Of a stretch of DNA of 24,733 nt, positions 8,058-16,623 are shown piece by piece. The stretch is from an uncultured Muribaculaceae bacterium (lineage in GTDB: Bacteria; Bacteroidota; Bacteroidia; Bacteroidales; Muribaculaceae). Below the pieces are notes generated by a model that did no database searches, was not told where the DNA came from, and saw only the letters and a list, made by a program, of their open reading frames with translations. The DNA is taken from contig CAJTZQ010000054.1 of NCBI GenBank assembly GCA_910583795.1, positions 1 through 24,733 of the forward strand, given 5' to 3'. Positions within the stretch are counted from its first letter, which is position 1, and every line of letters starts with the position of its first letter. Both the position numbers and the translations under genes were made by a program.

Positions 8058-9428
8058 TTAAAGCACTTCGTTGTCTGTCAAGGCTGACGTTTCCGCTTCG
8101 AGCAGTTTTCCCTTGTCATCATACCTGAAAGGGACAATACGGCTCATGACAAAAGCCGGGATAGTGCACAACATAACAACTATGAAAAATGCGAGATATC
8201 CCAACTTGTCGGCGAGCCATCCACTCATCATACCCGGAATCATCACTCCAAGATTCATTATGCCTGAAGCAAAGGCATAATGTGCCATCTGATGAGGACC
8301 GGGGGCTATCTGCTGCATCATAAACAGAGTCAATCCGACGAAGCCGAAGCCATATCCGAAATACTCGAATATAATGCCTGACGCAATGATCCATCCGGCA
8401 TCGGGCTGACGCCATGCGAGCAAAGCATACACCACAAACGGGATGTTGAACGCACACACCAGGGAAAACAAAACTTTCTTCAGTCCGAACGCAGAAATAT
8501 AATACCCGGCAAGAAGAGAACCCGCCACAAAAGCAGCCGCGCCATAAGTGCCGTAATATACCCCTATCTGTTCGGTGTCAAGTCCGAGTCCACCCGATTC
8601 ACGGGAAGCCTTAAGGAACAAAGGTACAACTTTCACCACAAATCCCTCGCCAAATCTATACAGGAGAATAAAAATAATATAAACCAGTATATGTTTTTTT
8701 GTGAAAAATTGTCGCAACACGTTCCATAAATCGTATAAGACTTCCTTCACTCCGCGCTTGTTGGCTGTTGCGTTTCCTACCTCCCCTTTCAACCCTTTTC
8801 CGGGCAGAATAAATATATGATACAGTCCCAATATAAACATTACCATCCCAAGAATGCCCATGATAATCATCCAGGCATCCCGGTTGGCAGCAATGACATC
8901 TCCGACAGAAGCTGACACGCCAGACGAAAGGTTATTCTTTATCAGCCATCCAGCAAGATATATTAGACCACCCGACGCCACAATCTTGGCAATATTATAG
9001 AAGGCGCCTTGCCAACCGATATAGCGCGCCTGCTGGGTGGGCGTGAGTTCTGACATATACACTCCGTCACAGGCTATATCATGGGTGGCACCTGAAAAAG
9101 CTGCTATCGCGAGGAAAAACACAGCAGGGGCAAAGAAATCTTGAAATGTCAGAGACAGGGCTGTAAGTCCGAATGCAACTCCGGTCACAAGCTGGGTCGT
9201 GACCACATAAAATTTTTTAGTCCGGAAAAGCTCAAGAAACGGACTCCACAACGGTTTTATAGTCCAAGGTAGAAGTATCAGGGAAGTCCAGAATGTTATT
9301 GAGGCGCTATCCACTCCCATTCCATCGAACATCAACACAGACACCATGTTGACCACAACAAACGGGAGTCCCATGGCAAAATAAGCTGTCGGCACCCATG
9401 CAACCGGAGTTATCTTTCCCTTATTCAT
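8058..9428 (-). CDS. MFS sugar transporter, AmpG/SLC45-like, probable Man-GlcNAc importer
   Basis: The 456-residue hydrophobic protein has about 12 membrane segments and a middle cytoplasmic loop around residues 215-235 (GKGLKGEVGNATANKRGVKE). The first repeat contains LLPWTIKPLWSPFLELF (52-68), which resembles the conserved loop 2-3 region of AmpG-like carriers (muropeptide or disaccharide type) rather than the sugar-proton GLUT group. It acts in the inner membrane. Its start overlaps the stop of the GH92 gene (9425-11728) by the ATGA arrangement and it precedes the cytoplasmic GH130, so the simplest reading is that it imports the Man-beta-1,4-GlcNAc left after periplasmic trimming. The substrate is inferred from context only; free mannose or GlcNAc cannot be excluded. 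Confidence 0.87.
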   Translation of the reverse strand: MNKGKITPVAWVPTAYFAMGLPFVVVNMVSVLMFDGMGVDSASITFWTSLILLPWTIKPLWSPFLELFRTKKFYVVTTQLVTGVAFGLTALSLTFQDFFAPAVFFLAIAAFSGATHDIACDGVYMSELTPTQQARYIGWQGAFYNIAKIVASGGLIYLAGWLIKNNLSSGVSASVGDVIAANRDAWMIIMGILGMVMFILGLYHIFILPGKGLKGEVGNATANKRGVKEVLYDLWNVLRQFFTKKHILVYIIFILLYRFGEGFVVKVVPLFLKASRESGGLGLDTEQIGVYYGTYGAAAFVAGSLLAGYYISAFGLKKVLFSLVCAFNIPFVVYALLAWRQPDAGWIIASGIIFEYFGYGFGFVGLTLFMMQQIAPGPHQMAHYAFASGIMNLGVMIPGMMSGWLADKLGYLAFFIVVMLCTIPAFVMSRIVPFRYDDKGKLLEAETSALTDNEVL

Positions 9429-11728
9429 TTTTTATTCTTCCTCTTAGACAACGTTTTTTCAAAATCTTTGAGTATTTTGCGGCCTTCTGCCGTTGAACGC
9501 AATTCATTGGTAAATGAATATGGAGCGGCATCCTCGGAAACACCTCGCTCGAAATTCGGATCGCAACCCATTTCCACATCTATCCTTGCCCCTTGCGACA
9601 ACTGATCATTGGTAAAATAATTCTTGTCATATTCTATTCCATTTACCTTCATATTACTGATATAGCGATTGACACCACTATTTGCAGGAGCATTGATCTC
9701 GACCACGTTGCCATTCTCAAGATGTATTTTCGCCTTCTTGAACAATGGAGATGTGATTGCATATTGACCTGTGCCGGGAGCCACGGGATAGAACCCGAGA
9801 GAGGAGAACACATACCATGCAGAAGTCTGACCGTTGTCCTCATCTCCGCAATACCCGTCAGGATAAGGGGTATAAAGACGGTCTATCACTTCACGGGTCC
9901 AATATTGGGTCTTCCACGGTTCGCCCGCCCAGTCATAAAGATATATCATGTGCTGCACCGGCTGATTGCCATGCGCATAGTTGCCCATATCCATTACCTG
10001 CATCTCGCGGATTTCATGAATCGGGAAACCATAATAGCTGTCGTCAAAATGAGGCGGTACGGAAAAGACAGAATCCATCATTGAAGTGAACTCTTTACGT
10101 CCCCCCATAAGTTCAATAAGCCCCTGCGGATCATGGAAGACACTCCAGGTGTAATGCCATGCATTACCCTCGGTGAAAGCGTCTCCCCATTTCAAAGGGG
10201 AGAACGGCGACTGAAAAGAACCGTCTGCGTTACGCCCACGCATAAGGCGAGTCTCCTTATCGAAAAGATTACGATAATTGAGAGCACGCATTGCAAATTT
10301 ATTCTGCTCCTTTTCAGGACGATCAAGAGCTTTTGAAAGCTGATAGATTGCCCAGTCGTCGTAGGCATATTCAAGCGTACGCGCAGCATTCTCATTTATG
10401 CCGACGTTATAGGGTACATACCCGAGAGTATTATAATATTCATGCCCGAGACGTCCGGTGGACCTGACTGAAGGATGCACATTTTCTGTGCCTGCCACTA
10501 TCCCGTTCCAAAGCGTTTCGGTATCCTCCACCTTTACGTTATTGAGATAGGCATCCGCCAGCACGGAGGCAGAATTATTGCCAACCATACAATCCCTATG
10601 TCCCGGAGATGCCCATTCCGGGAAAAAGCCGCTTTCCCGATAGGCGTTGAGCATCCCTTCCTGGATTTCCCTGTTTACAGAAGGATAGACCAGATTCAAA
10701 AGCGGGAAAAGCGCACGGAATGTATCCCAAAGCCCGGTATCCGTATACATGTATCCCGGCAACACCTCTCCATTATAAGGACTATAATGCACCACTTCAT
10801 TCTCAGGTGTGACTTCATAGAATTTTCTGGGGAAAAGCAATGACCGGTAAAGCGCGCTGTAGAATGTGCGGTCTTTATCAACCTCGGCTCCTTCCACATC
10901 AAAACGTCCGAGAATATCATTCCACCTATCCCTGCCATTATCTTTTATCTGAGTGAATGTCTGCGATCCAAGCTCCTTCAGGTTATGTTCAGCCTGGGCG
11001 AAACTTATGAATGAAGAAGCCACCCTCGCGGTTATAATCTCGCCACGGGAAGTGGGAGAGAAACGTATTCCAGCCACAGAATCCTGCGATTCTGCAAGTG
11101 TGAAAGACCTGTCAAATTCAATTACAAAATAATTAGCAAAATTATCAGGGACGCCTCCATGATTGTTGCATGCCTTCCCTATGACACGCCTGAGTTCGGG
11201 CTGCACCTCAATCATACCTTTCCCGTCAAGTATGTCGACTACCATGAAAGCCTCATCTGTCGCGGGATAAGTGAATTGCAGTATTGCGGCACGCTCCGTC
11301 GGCGCGATCTCCGCAGTCACGTCATAGTCGGCAAGATAAGCCTTATAATAATAGGGCAATGCGATTTCCGCCTTATGAGAATACCACGATCCCCTCTCTT
11401 TGTCTGAAAGAACCAGCTTCCCCGTTTCAGGCATCAGAGAGAAAGCACCGTAGTCATTGATCCAGGGAGAGGGCTGGTGAGTCTGTTTCAACCCGCGGAT
11501 CTTATTGTCGGTATAGACATACTGCCATCCGGAACCGTTTTCACCTGTCTGCGGTGTCCAGAAATTCATGCCCCACGGCAATGCAATCGCCGGATAAGTA
11601 TTGCCTGTCGAAAGTTCGAATGTAGATTGCGTCCCCACAAGAGGGTTCACAAGATCAGCAGGACTCTCTTTTGAAAAAGCCTGTATGGATGTTGCCAAAG
11701 CAAGGGATATGGTAATGTATCTTATCAT
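9425..11728 (-). CDS. GH92 alpha-mannosidase (subgroup with HGNQPVQH motif)
   Basis: The 767-residue protein has a type I signal peptide (MIRYITISLALATSIQAFS), so it is periplasmic. GH92 features are VNPLVGT (27-33), GNTYPAIALPWGMNFWTPQT (42-61), the predicted general acid Glu520 in FTEGNAWHYTW, and GDEDNGQTSAWYVF (628-641) with the predicted base Asp629/Asp631. The loop before the catalytic base reads YAHGNQPVQHMIYLYDW (584-600), where the two lipoprotein paralogs have HGNEPSHH, so Glu is replaced by Gln and SHH by VQH. This defines a separate GH92 subgroup and probably different +1 subsite recognition. The C-terminus is basic (SKRKNKK). It sits 28 bases after the upstream GH92 and overlaps the MFS start by 4 bases. 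It probably removes one class of alpha-mannosyl linkage from high-mannose glycans. Confidence 0.93.
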   Translation of the reverse strand: MIRYITISLALATSIQAFSKESPADLVNPLVGTQSTFELSTGNTYPAIALPWGMNFWTPQTGENGSGWQYVYTDNKIRGLKQTHQPSPWINDYGAFSLMPETGKLVLSDKERGSWYSHKAEIALPYYYKAYLADYDVTAEIAPTERAAILQFTYPATDEAFMVVDILDGKGMIEVQPELRRVIGKACNNHGGVPDNFANYFVIEFDRSFTLAESQDSVAGIRFSPTSRGEIITARVASSFISFAQAEHNLKELGSQTFTQIKDNGRDRWNDILGRFDVEGAEVDKDRTFYSALYRSLLFPRKFYEVTPENEVVHYSPYNGEVLPGYMYTDTGLWDTFRALFPLLNLVYPSVNREIQEGMLNAYRESGFFPEWASPGHRDCMVGNNSASVLADAYLNNVKVEDTETLWNGIVAGTENVHPSVRSTGRLGHEYYNTLGYVPYNVGINENAARTLEYAYDDWAIYQLSKALDRPEKEQNKFAMRALNYRNLFDKETRLMRGRNADGSFQSPFSPLKWGDAFTEGNAWHYTWSVFHDPQGLIELMGGRKEFTSMMDSVFSVPPHFDDSYYGFPIHEIREMQVMDMGNYAHGNQPVQHMIYLYDWAGEPWKTQYWTREVIDRLYTPYPDGYCGDEDNGQTSAWYVFSSLGFYPVAPGTGQYAITSPLFKKAKIHLENGNVVEINAPANSGVNRYISNMKVNGIEYDKNYFTNDQLSQGARIDVEMGCDPNFERGVSEDAAPYSFTNELRSTAEGRKILKDFEKTLSKRKNKK

Positions 11729-11756
11729 GATAAAACGAGCTTACGCAATTGATAGG

Positions 11757-14045
11757 TTATTTATAAGTTTCAGAAGGCTTGTCTGTCATATCGAACGTCA
11801 GATTCCCACCTCCAGCGAAATCTTCATGCGAAATAAACGGAGAGACAAGACGCTTACCGTTAAATGTAACAGATTTCACATATATATTACTGTCGGAAAG
11901 CCCTTTTGCCTCAATATCCAGTTTTTTCCCTTCCGGCAGGTTTACTGTCATCTTTCCGAACAACGGACGTCCCACGGAATACACCGGATTTCCGGGTGCC
12001 ACCTGATATATACCCATCGCATTAAGAACGAGCCACGCCGACATCTGCCCGCAATCCTCATTTCCGGAAAGTCCGTCCGGATCGTTGCGGTACTGTTCAC
12101 GGAATATTCTGCCCACAAGTTCCTGTGTTTTCCATGGCTGACCCACATAGTTGTAAAGATGTGTCACATGGTGAGACGGTTCATTGCCATGGGCATATTG
12201 ACCGATCAGACCGGTGATATCAGCAGAAACGAGATCACCTTCAAGTTCGGAAGGCGCATTGAACAACGAATCCAATTTCCCTGCAAATGCATCATTGCCA
12301 CCCATAAGTTGCACAAGCCCGTCGACATCATGGGGCACAAACCAGGTCCACTGCCATGCCGTTCCCTCGCAATAATCGTCATTACGATGGTTTGACGACC
12401 GGGGATTGAAAGGTTCGCGCCATCTTCCGTCGCTCATTTTCCCGCGCATAAATCTTGTGGACGGGTCAAAATAATGACGGTAGGCTTTCCCGAGCGAATC
12501 ATAACGTACCTGAATGGCTGTCTCGCCCGCAGCATCAGCCAGACGCGCTATCGCCCAGTCATCATAGGCATATTCAAGAGCTTTTGCCACAGATTCATGA
12601 TCTTTGTCAGATGGAATCCACCCTATCTTATTTTTATAATATTTCGCCTGAGGCATCAGGCAAGCCACCACCGCAGGCGGCGCCACAATTCCCTCCGGAT
12701 CGTATTCCGCTGCCCTTACGGAAGCCATAAGAGCCTCTTTCGGATCAAAACTGTTCTGTCCCTTCGCTACAGCATCTGCAAACATCGCCGCCGTGTGATA
12801 TCCGATCATTGTGCCGGTATAATTTGATGCAAGCTCCCACATCGGCAGGATTCCACCCTCTTTTGCCTTGAGAAGCAATGACCGGAGAAACGCATCATTG
12901 AGCTGCGGATCTATTACTGTAAGAAGCGGGTGAAGCGCACGGAATGTGTCCCAGGTAGAAAAGATAGTATAAACCGGATCAGCTGTCGAACCCTGTTTCG
13001 GTTTACGGTCCATGCCGAGATACCTTCCGTCGGCATCGGTGAAAAGATTAGGTGCGATCGCTGTATGATAAAGGGCGGTATAGAAGACAGTAAGATCATC
13101 TTCATTCTCTGTATCCGGCACCTCTATTTTAGAGAGCCATTGATTCCATTTTTTACGTGCTTCAGCACGTGTGGCATCAAAGTCAAACCCTGGCATCTCA
13201 GCCTCAACATTCCCTTTCGCGCCATCTTCATCCACTGCAGAGACTGCAATTTTGGCAAACAGACTGTCGCCTTCCTTTATTTCCGGGAAAGTCAGAAGCG
13301 CCTTACACCGGGCATAAGGTTCCCCCTTGGAATTGACAATTGTATCCGTCACATATTCAATCTTGAACGGCTCAGAGAACTTGGCATAGAAATATATACC
13401 CTGATCAAACGCCCAATATTTAGTCATCTTGTAGCCGGCGATTTCAGTATCACTTATAGCGTGAATGTCCATGGTCAGATTCTGCTGACGCTGGATAGAA
13501 TAATCCATATCTATAATCATTCCCGCCTCCCCGTCCATTGCTTCAGGAAAGGTGAAGCGATATAGGGCGACCCGGTCAGAAGCAGTCGACTCGGCAAGTA
13601 TTCCGTAGCGGTCAAGCATGACTGAATAATATCCCGGCTCGGCTATTTCCCTTTCATGAGAGAAGCCGGAAGCATATGGGAGATTCTGAAGCGTGTCGAC
13701 CTGATTGTCTATCTCCTTAAGTCCGACAGTCGGCATAATAAGCACATCTCCATAGTCGGCACATCCTGTCCCGCTGACATGAGTTTGAGAAAACCCATTG
13801 ATCAGCGAATCTGCATAATAATATCCGGAACATGCATCCCATCCGTCAATACGGGTGTCGGGTGAAGGCTGAATCATGCCGTGCGGTGTCACCGCCCCGG
13901 GAAAAGTGTGACCGTGACCACCCGTGCCTATCATCGGGTTGACAAAAGAGGCGTAATCTCGTGCCGTCTTATCTGATACAGAGCCACAGGCTGCAACCAC
14001 TGCCGCAACAATAGCAAACGACACTATATGTCTTGTCTTATTCAT
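11757..14045 (-). CDS. GH92 alpha-mannosidase, lipoprotein (HGNEPSHH type)
   Basis: The 762-residue protein has a lipoprotein signal ending VVAAC (Cys20) followed by GSVSDKT, without an acidic pair directly after the cysteine, so it is probably anchored facing the periplasm. GH92 features are FVNPMIGTGGHGHTFPGA (34-51), THVSGTGCADYGD (88-100), the predicted general acid Glu560 in YCEGTAWQWTWFVPHD, YAHGNEPSHHVTHLYNY (617-633), and GNEDCGQMSAW (661-671) with the predicted base Asp664. Length and motif set are those of the mainstream Bacteroides GH92 alpha-mannosidases such as Bt3990. Exact linkage (alpha-1,2, 1,3 or 1,6) cannot be read from sequence by eye. It lies between two other GH92 genes with gaps of 28-29 bases, consistent with one transcript. 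Confidence 0.94.
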   Translation of the reverse strand: MNKTRHIVSFAIVAAVVAACGSVSDKTARDYASFVNPMIGTGGHGHTFPGAVTPHGMIQPSPDTRIDGWDACSGYYYADSLINGFSQTHVSGTGCADYGDVLIMPTVGLKEIDNQVDTLQNLPYASGFSHEREIAEPGYYSVMLDRYGILAESTASDRVALYRFTFPEAMDGEAGMIIDMDYSIQRQQNLTMDIHAISDTEIAGYKMTKYWAFDQGIYFYAKFSEPFKIEYVTDTIVNSKGEPYARCKALLTFPEIKEGDSLFAKIAVSAVDEDGAKGNVEAEMPGFDFDATRAEARKKWNQWLSKIEVPDTENEDDLTVFYTALYHTAIAPNLFTDADGRYLGMDRKPKQGSTADPVYTIFSTWDTFRALHPLLTVIDPQLNDAFLRSLLLKAKEGGILPMWELASNYTGTMIGYHTAAMFADAVAKGQNSFDPKEALMASVRAAEYDPEGIVAPPAVVACLMPQAKYYKNKIGWIPSDKDHESVAKALEYAYDDWAIARLADAAGETAIQVRYDSLGKAYRHYFDPSTRFMRGKMSDGRWREPFNPRSSNHRNDDYCEGTAWQWTWFVPHDVDGLVQLMGGNDAFAGKLDSLFNAPSELEGDLVSADITGLIGQYAHGNEPSHHVTHLYNYVGQPWKTQELVGRIFREQYRNDPDGLSGNEDCGQMSAWLVLNAMGIYQVAPGNPVYSVGRPLFGKMTVNLPEGKKLDIEAKGLSDSNIYVKSVTFNGKRLVSPFISHEDFAGGGNLTFDMTDKPSETYK

Positions 14046-14074
14046 CTTAATACTTGAGTTGTTTGATTGTTAAG

Positions 14075-16324
14075 TTATTTCCATGGATTTGACGGTTTGG
14101 AATCCATCTGCAATTCAAGCACTCCCCCCTTCATGATATCTTCATGCGATATCCGGGGGACTGTGAGGGTATTTCCATTAAGAGAAGCCGAATTAATATA
14201 CCGATTCTCTTTTGAAAGTCCGGTTGCTCGTATAATGAATTTCTTTCCATCCGACAGATTTATCACCGATTCCTCAGTCATAGGGGCACCCAGTTCATAC
14301 ATTCCGGAAACAGGATTGACAGGATAAAATCCCATAGCCGACAATACATACCACGCCGACATCTGCCCCATATCTTCATTGCCGGGGAGACCTTCGGGGG
14401 TGTCTGTGTATAATTCGGTCATGATTTTTCTTAGCCAGTCAACCCCTTTCCACGGCGCATCCGTGTAGTTGTAAAGATACGGATTATGATGCGATGGCTC
14501 ATTCCCGTGGGCATACTGCCCTATCATGCCTGTCGAGAAAATCGGAAGTTCAACCGACGGGTCTGTCGGATGACTGACCATGCTGTCAAGTTTAGCCTCC
14601 AGAGCATCTCTTCCTCCGAACAGTCGTATCATCCCATCGATGTCATGCTGCACAGAAAAAAGATATTGCCAGGCATTGCTTTCACATATTTCCTCGGTAT
14701 ACTCATCCGGATTGAAAGGAGAGATGAAAGAACCATCGCGAAGACGCGGCTGGAAAAAGCCACTCGCAGGATTGTAGACATTCGCATAATTTCCGGATCT
14801 GCCGATAAATTCCTTATAGATTTCATCTTTCCCGAGATGACGTGCAAGCATTGCTATGGAATAGTCATCGAATGCGTATTCAAGGGTCTTTGACATTTCC
14901 CAACCCTCACCTTTTTCAACCGGCACATACCCCAGATCCATAAAATCTCCAAGCTGTCTGTAAGGTCGGTTGCGGGCGGTTTTCACCATTATGTCAAGAG
15001 CTTTTTCCGTATCAATGTTACCAAGACCTTTCAATATTGCATCCACTATTATGGGGGCTGAATGGTATCCGATCATCATGTCGGTTTCCGCACCCCACAT
15101 ATTCCACACCGGAAGACGTCTGTTCTGAATGGCAAATTCCATAAGCGAACGCGCCATATCTCCAGCCCTTTCGGGAACGATAATGGTGTAAAGCGGATGA
15201 GATGCACGGTAGGTATCCCAGGTTGAGAAAGACGAATAATTTGTAAATTTTTTTGCCTGATGAATTTTTCCGTCAGGTCCCGGATATGACCCATCCACAT
15301 CACAATAAATTGTTGGGGCAAGCATTGAATGATATAACGCAGTATAAAATATACGGCGCGATGTCGTGTCGGGAGTTGAAAAACTGATGCGCCCGAGCTC
15401 CATGTTCCAGGCACTGCGTGTAGCTGCATCCGCCTTATCGAAATCGATACCCGGAGCCTCCGCCTCAAGATTATTGAGCGCATTTTTAACAGACGTGGGA
15501 GAAAGTGCAGTGGCAACTGTAATCTGCTCGCCGGGCAAGGTATTGAAATAGAAAACCGCATCCTGAACCGACACATCCGAAGCATTGGGTTTCACTATAA
15601 CAGAATCCTTCACTTCCACTCTGTCGAAAGGACGTGAGAATTTACTGGCAAACCATACTTTCTGATTTCGTGCCCATCCATCTGAAAATCTATATCCCGC
15701 CACTGTCACACTGTCGATTATTTCTATTCCGGCAGCCTGTGTGGCATCCCAGTTCATGGCTTTTGACAAATTCAAAAAGACTGCCGCATCTCCTCCGGGC
15801 ATCGTATAACGTTGGAGTCCCACTCTTGGAGTTGCCGTCAGTTCCACGGTAATGTCATAATCATCAAGAACGACCTTATAATATCCTGCACGTGATTTTT
15901 CTGTAGAATGACGAAATTTTGAATGTATCCCGAGTGGAGCCGGAGCTGCCTTTACAGGCAACCTCACAGGCATAAACGACACATCATACAAGTCGCCGGC
16001 ACCAGTACCGCTCAAATGGGTATGCGAAAATCCAGCAATCGTGGAATCCGGATAAAAATATCCGGAGATACGGTCCCATCCGGGAAGGCCGTTGTCAGGA
16101 CTCAGCTGAACCATACCGAACGGCGCTTGAGCGCCGGGATAAGTGTTTCCTGTAAAGTCCGTACCGATCATGGGGTTTACAACTGAAGCCAAATCCCCGA
16201 AACCGTCTGAAAAAACGGCTCCATTATTACTACAGGACACCCCGCCGACAACACATATAATTGTCGCAAACACAGGAGCTAAATATGTACATGGATGAAT
16301 ATAGCGCAGATAAGATTTTTTCAT
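14075..16324 (-). CDS. GH92 alpha-mannosidase, lipoprotein (HGNEPSHH type), first gene of the distal module
   Basis: The frame opens at a TTG (16372), but the ATG at 16324 is preferred. It gives a normal lipoprotein signal (MKKSYLRYIHPC... to VVGGVSC, Cys31) and a 749-residue protein, while the longer form adds 16 residues of no apparent use. GH92 motifs, numbered from this ATG: VNPMIGTDFTGNTYPGA (49-65), THLSGTGAGD, predicted general acid Glu548 in CESNAWQYLFSVQHD, YAHGNEPSHHNPYLYNY (604-620), and GNEDMGQMSAW (648-658) with the predicted base Asp651. The cysteine is followed by SNNG, not by acidic residues, suggesting periplasmic facing. It is closest in motif to the next gene, so the two may be tandem paralogs specialised for different mannosyl linkages. 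The 299-base gap before it separates it from the GH18 gene and may hold its own regulatory signals. Confidence 0.93.
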   Translation of the reverse strand: MKKSYLRYIHPCTYLAPVFATIICVVGGVSCSNNGAVFSDGFGDLASVVNPMIGTDFTGNTYPGAQAPFGMVQLSPDNGLPGWDRISGYFYPDSTIAGFSHTHLSGTGAGDLYDVSFMPVRLPVKAAPAPLGIHSKFRHSTEKSRAGYYKVVLDDYDITVELTATPRVGLQRYTMPGGDAAVFLNLSKAMNWDATQAAGIEIIDSVTVAGYRFSDGWARNQKVWFASKFSRPFDRVEVKDSVIVKPNASDVSVQDAVFYFNTLPGEQITVATALSPTSVKNALNNLEAEAPGIDFDKADAATRSAWNMELGRISFSTPDTTSRRIFYTALYHSMLAPTIYCDVDGSYPGPDGKIHQAKKFTNYSSFSTWDTYRASHPLYTIIVPERAGDMARSLMEFAIQNRRLPVWNMWGAETDMMIGYHSAPIIVDAILKGLGNIDTEKALDIMVKTARNRPYRQLGDFMDLGYVPVEKGEGWEMSKTLEYAFDDYSIAMLARHLGKDEIYKEFIGRSGNYANVYNPASGFFQPRLRDGSFISPFNPDEYTEEICESNAWQYLFSVQHDIDGMIRLFGGRDALEAKLDSMVSHPTDPSVELPIFSTGMIGQYAHGNEPSHHNPYLYNYTDAPWKGVDWLRKIMTELYTDTPEGLPGNEDMGQMSAWYVLSAMGFYPVNPVSGMYELGAPMTEESVINLSDGKKFIIRATGLSKENRYINSASLNGNTLTVPRISHEDIMKGGVLELQMDSKPSNPWK

Positions 16325-16400
16325 GCTATAGGTAATCAAGATAAATAACCGTTTTATAATTCGGCACAACAAACTCTTCGTTGATGAATGCCTTAATGTT

Positions 16401-16446
16401 TCTCTATGGATGCAATCTTCTTTGAGATATTACATTTCCATAGAGA
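16401..16446. repeat. Perfect 10-bp inverted repeat upstream of GH92
   Basis: TCTCTATGGA (16401-16410) and TCCATAGAGA (16437-16446) are exact reverse complements separated by 26 bases, 77-122 bases upstream of the GH92 start at 16324. It could be a leader hairpin or a split binding site for a dimeric regulator. No function can be assigned. Confidence 0.5.
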
Positions 16447-16521
16447 TGGCAAGTATCAAATCAAAAATCAAGTAGTGATAATTCATATGTGTGGTTAGTG
16501 TCTTTTATTCGCCAACCCACA

Positions 16522-16555
16522 TTACGCCGGAGACACACGAAGAGCTCCGGCATAA
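16522..16555 (-). terminator. Hairpin downstream of GH18 (possible attenuator or intra-operon terminator)
   Basis: On the minus strand UUAUGCCGGAG pairs with CUCCGGCGUAA around a 12-base loop: 11 pairs including one U-G wobble. On the plus strand the same position would be a C-A mismatch, so the structure favours minus-strand RNA, the strand of the locus. It begins about 70 bases after the GH18 stop. No U-tract follows, so it may reduce read-through or protect the upstream transcript rather than fully terminate. Confidence 0.45.
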
Positions 16556-16563
16556 TAAGCGGC

Positions 16564-16597
16564 GATTATAATATCATCGTGATTATAAATATCAACG
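16564..16597. repeat. Imperfect tandem repeat after GH18
   Basis: GATTATAATATCATCG (16564-16579) is followed by GATTATAAATATCAACG (16581-16597): two copies differing by one inserted base and one substitution. They lie 27-60 bases beyond the GH18 stop codon. Could be a tandem binding site or a replication-slippage product; function unknown. Confidence 0.45.
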
Positions 16598-16623
16598 ATT
16601 GAACCAATACCTGATACTTATTG

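Larger units (their letters stand above)
16325..16623. other. 299-base non-coding gap between GH18 and the first GH92
   Basis: This is by far the longest gap in the minus-strand locus (other gaps are 45 bases or less, or overlaps). I see no gene in it. In transcription order it holds an imperfect tandem repeat (16597-16564), a hairpin (16555-16522) and a spaced inverted repeat (16446-16401). I could not find a convincing Bacteroidota promoter (TTTG ... TAnnTTTG) on the minus strand. A hairpin soon after the GH18 stop and a long leader before GH92 suggest either partial termination or separate expression of the surface and periplasmic modules. Confidence 0.6.

Noticed and set aside
11601..12395. 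Plus-strand open frame of 264 codons
   Set aside because: Antisense to two GH92 genes and across the gap between them. The protein is rich in Ile, His, Cys and Arg without any recognisable domain, as expected of shadow frames.
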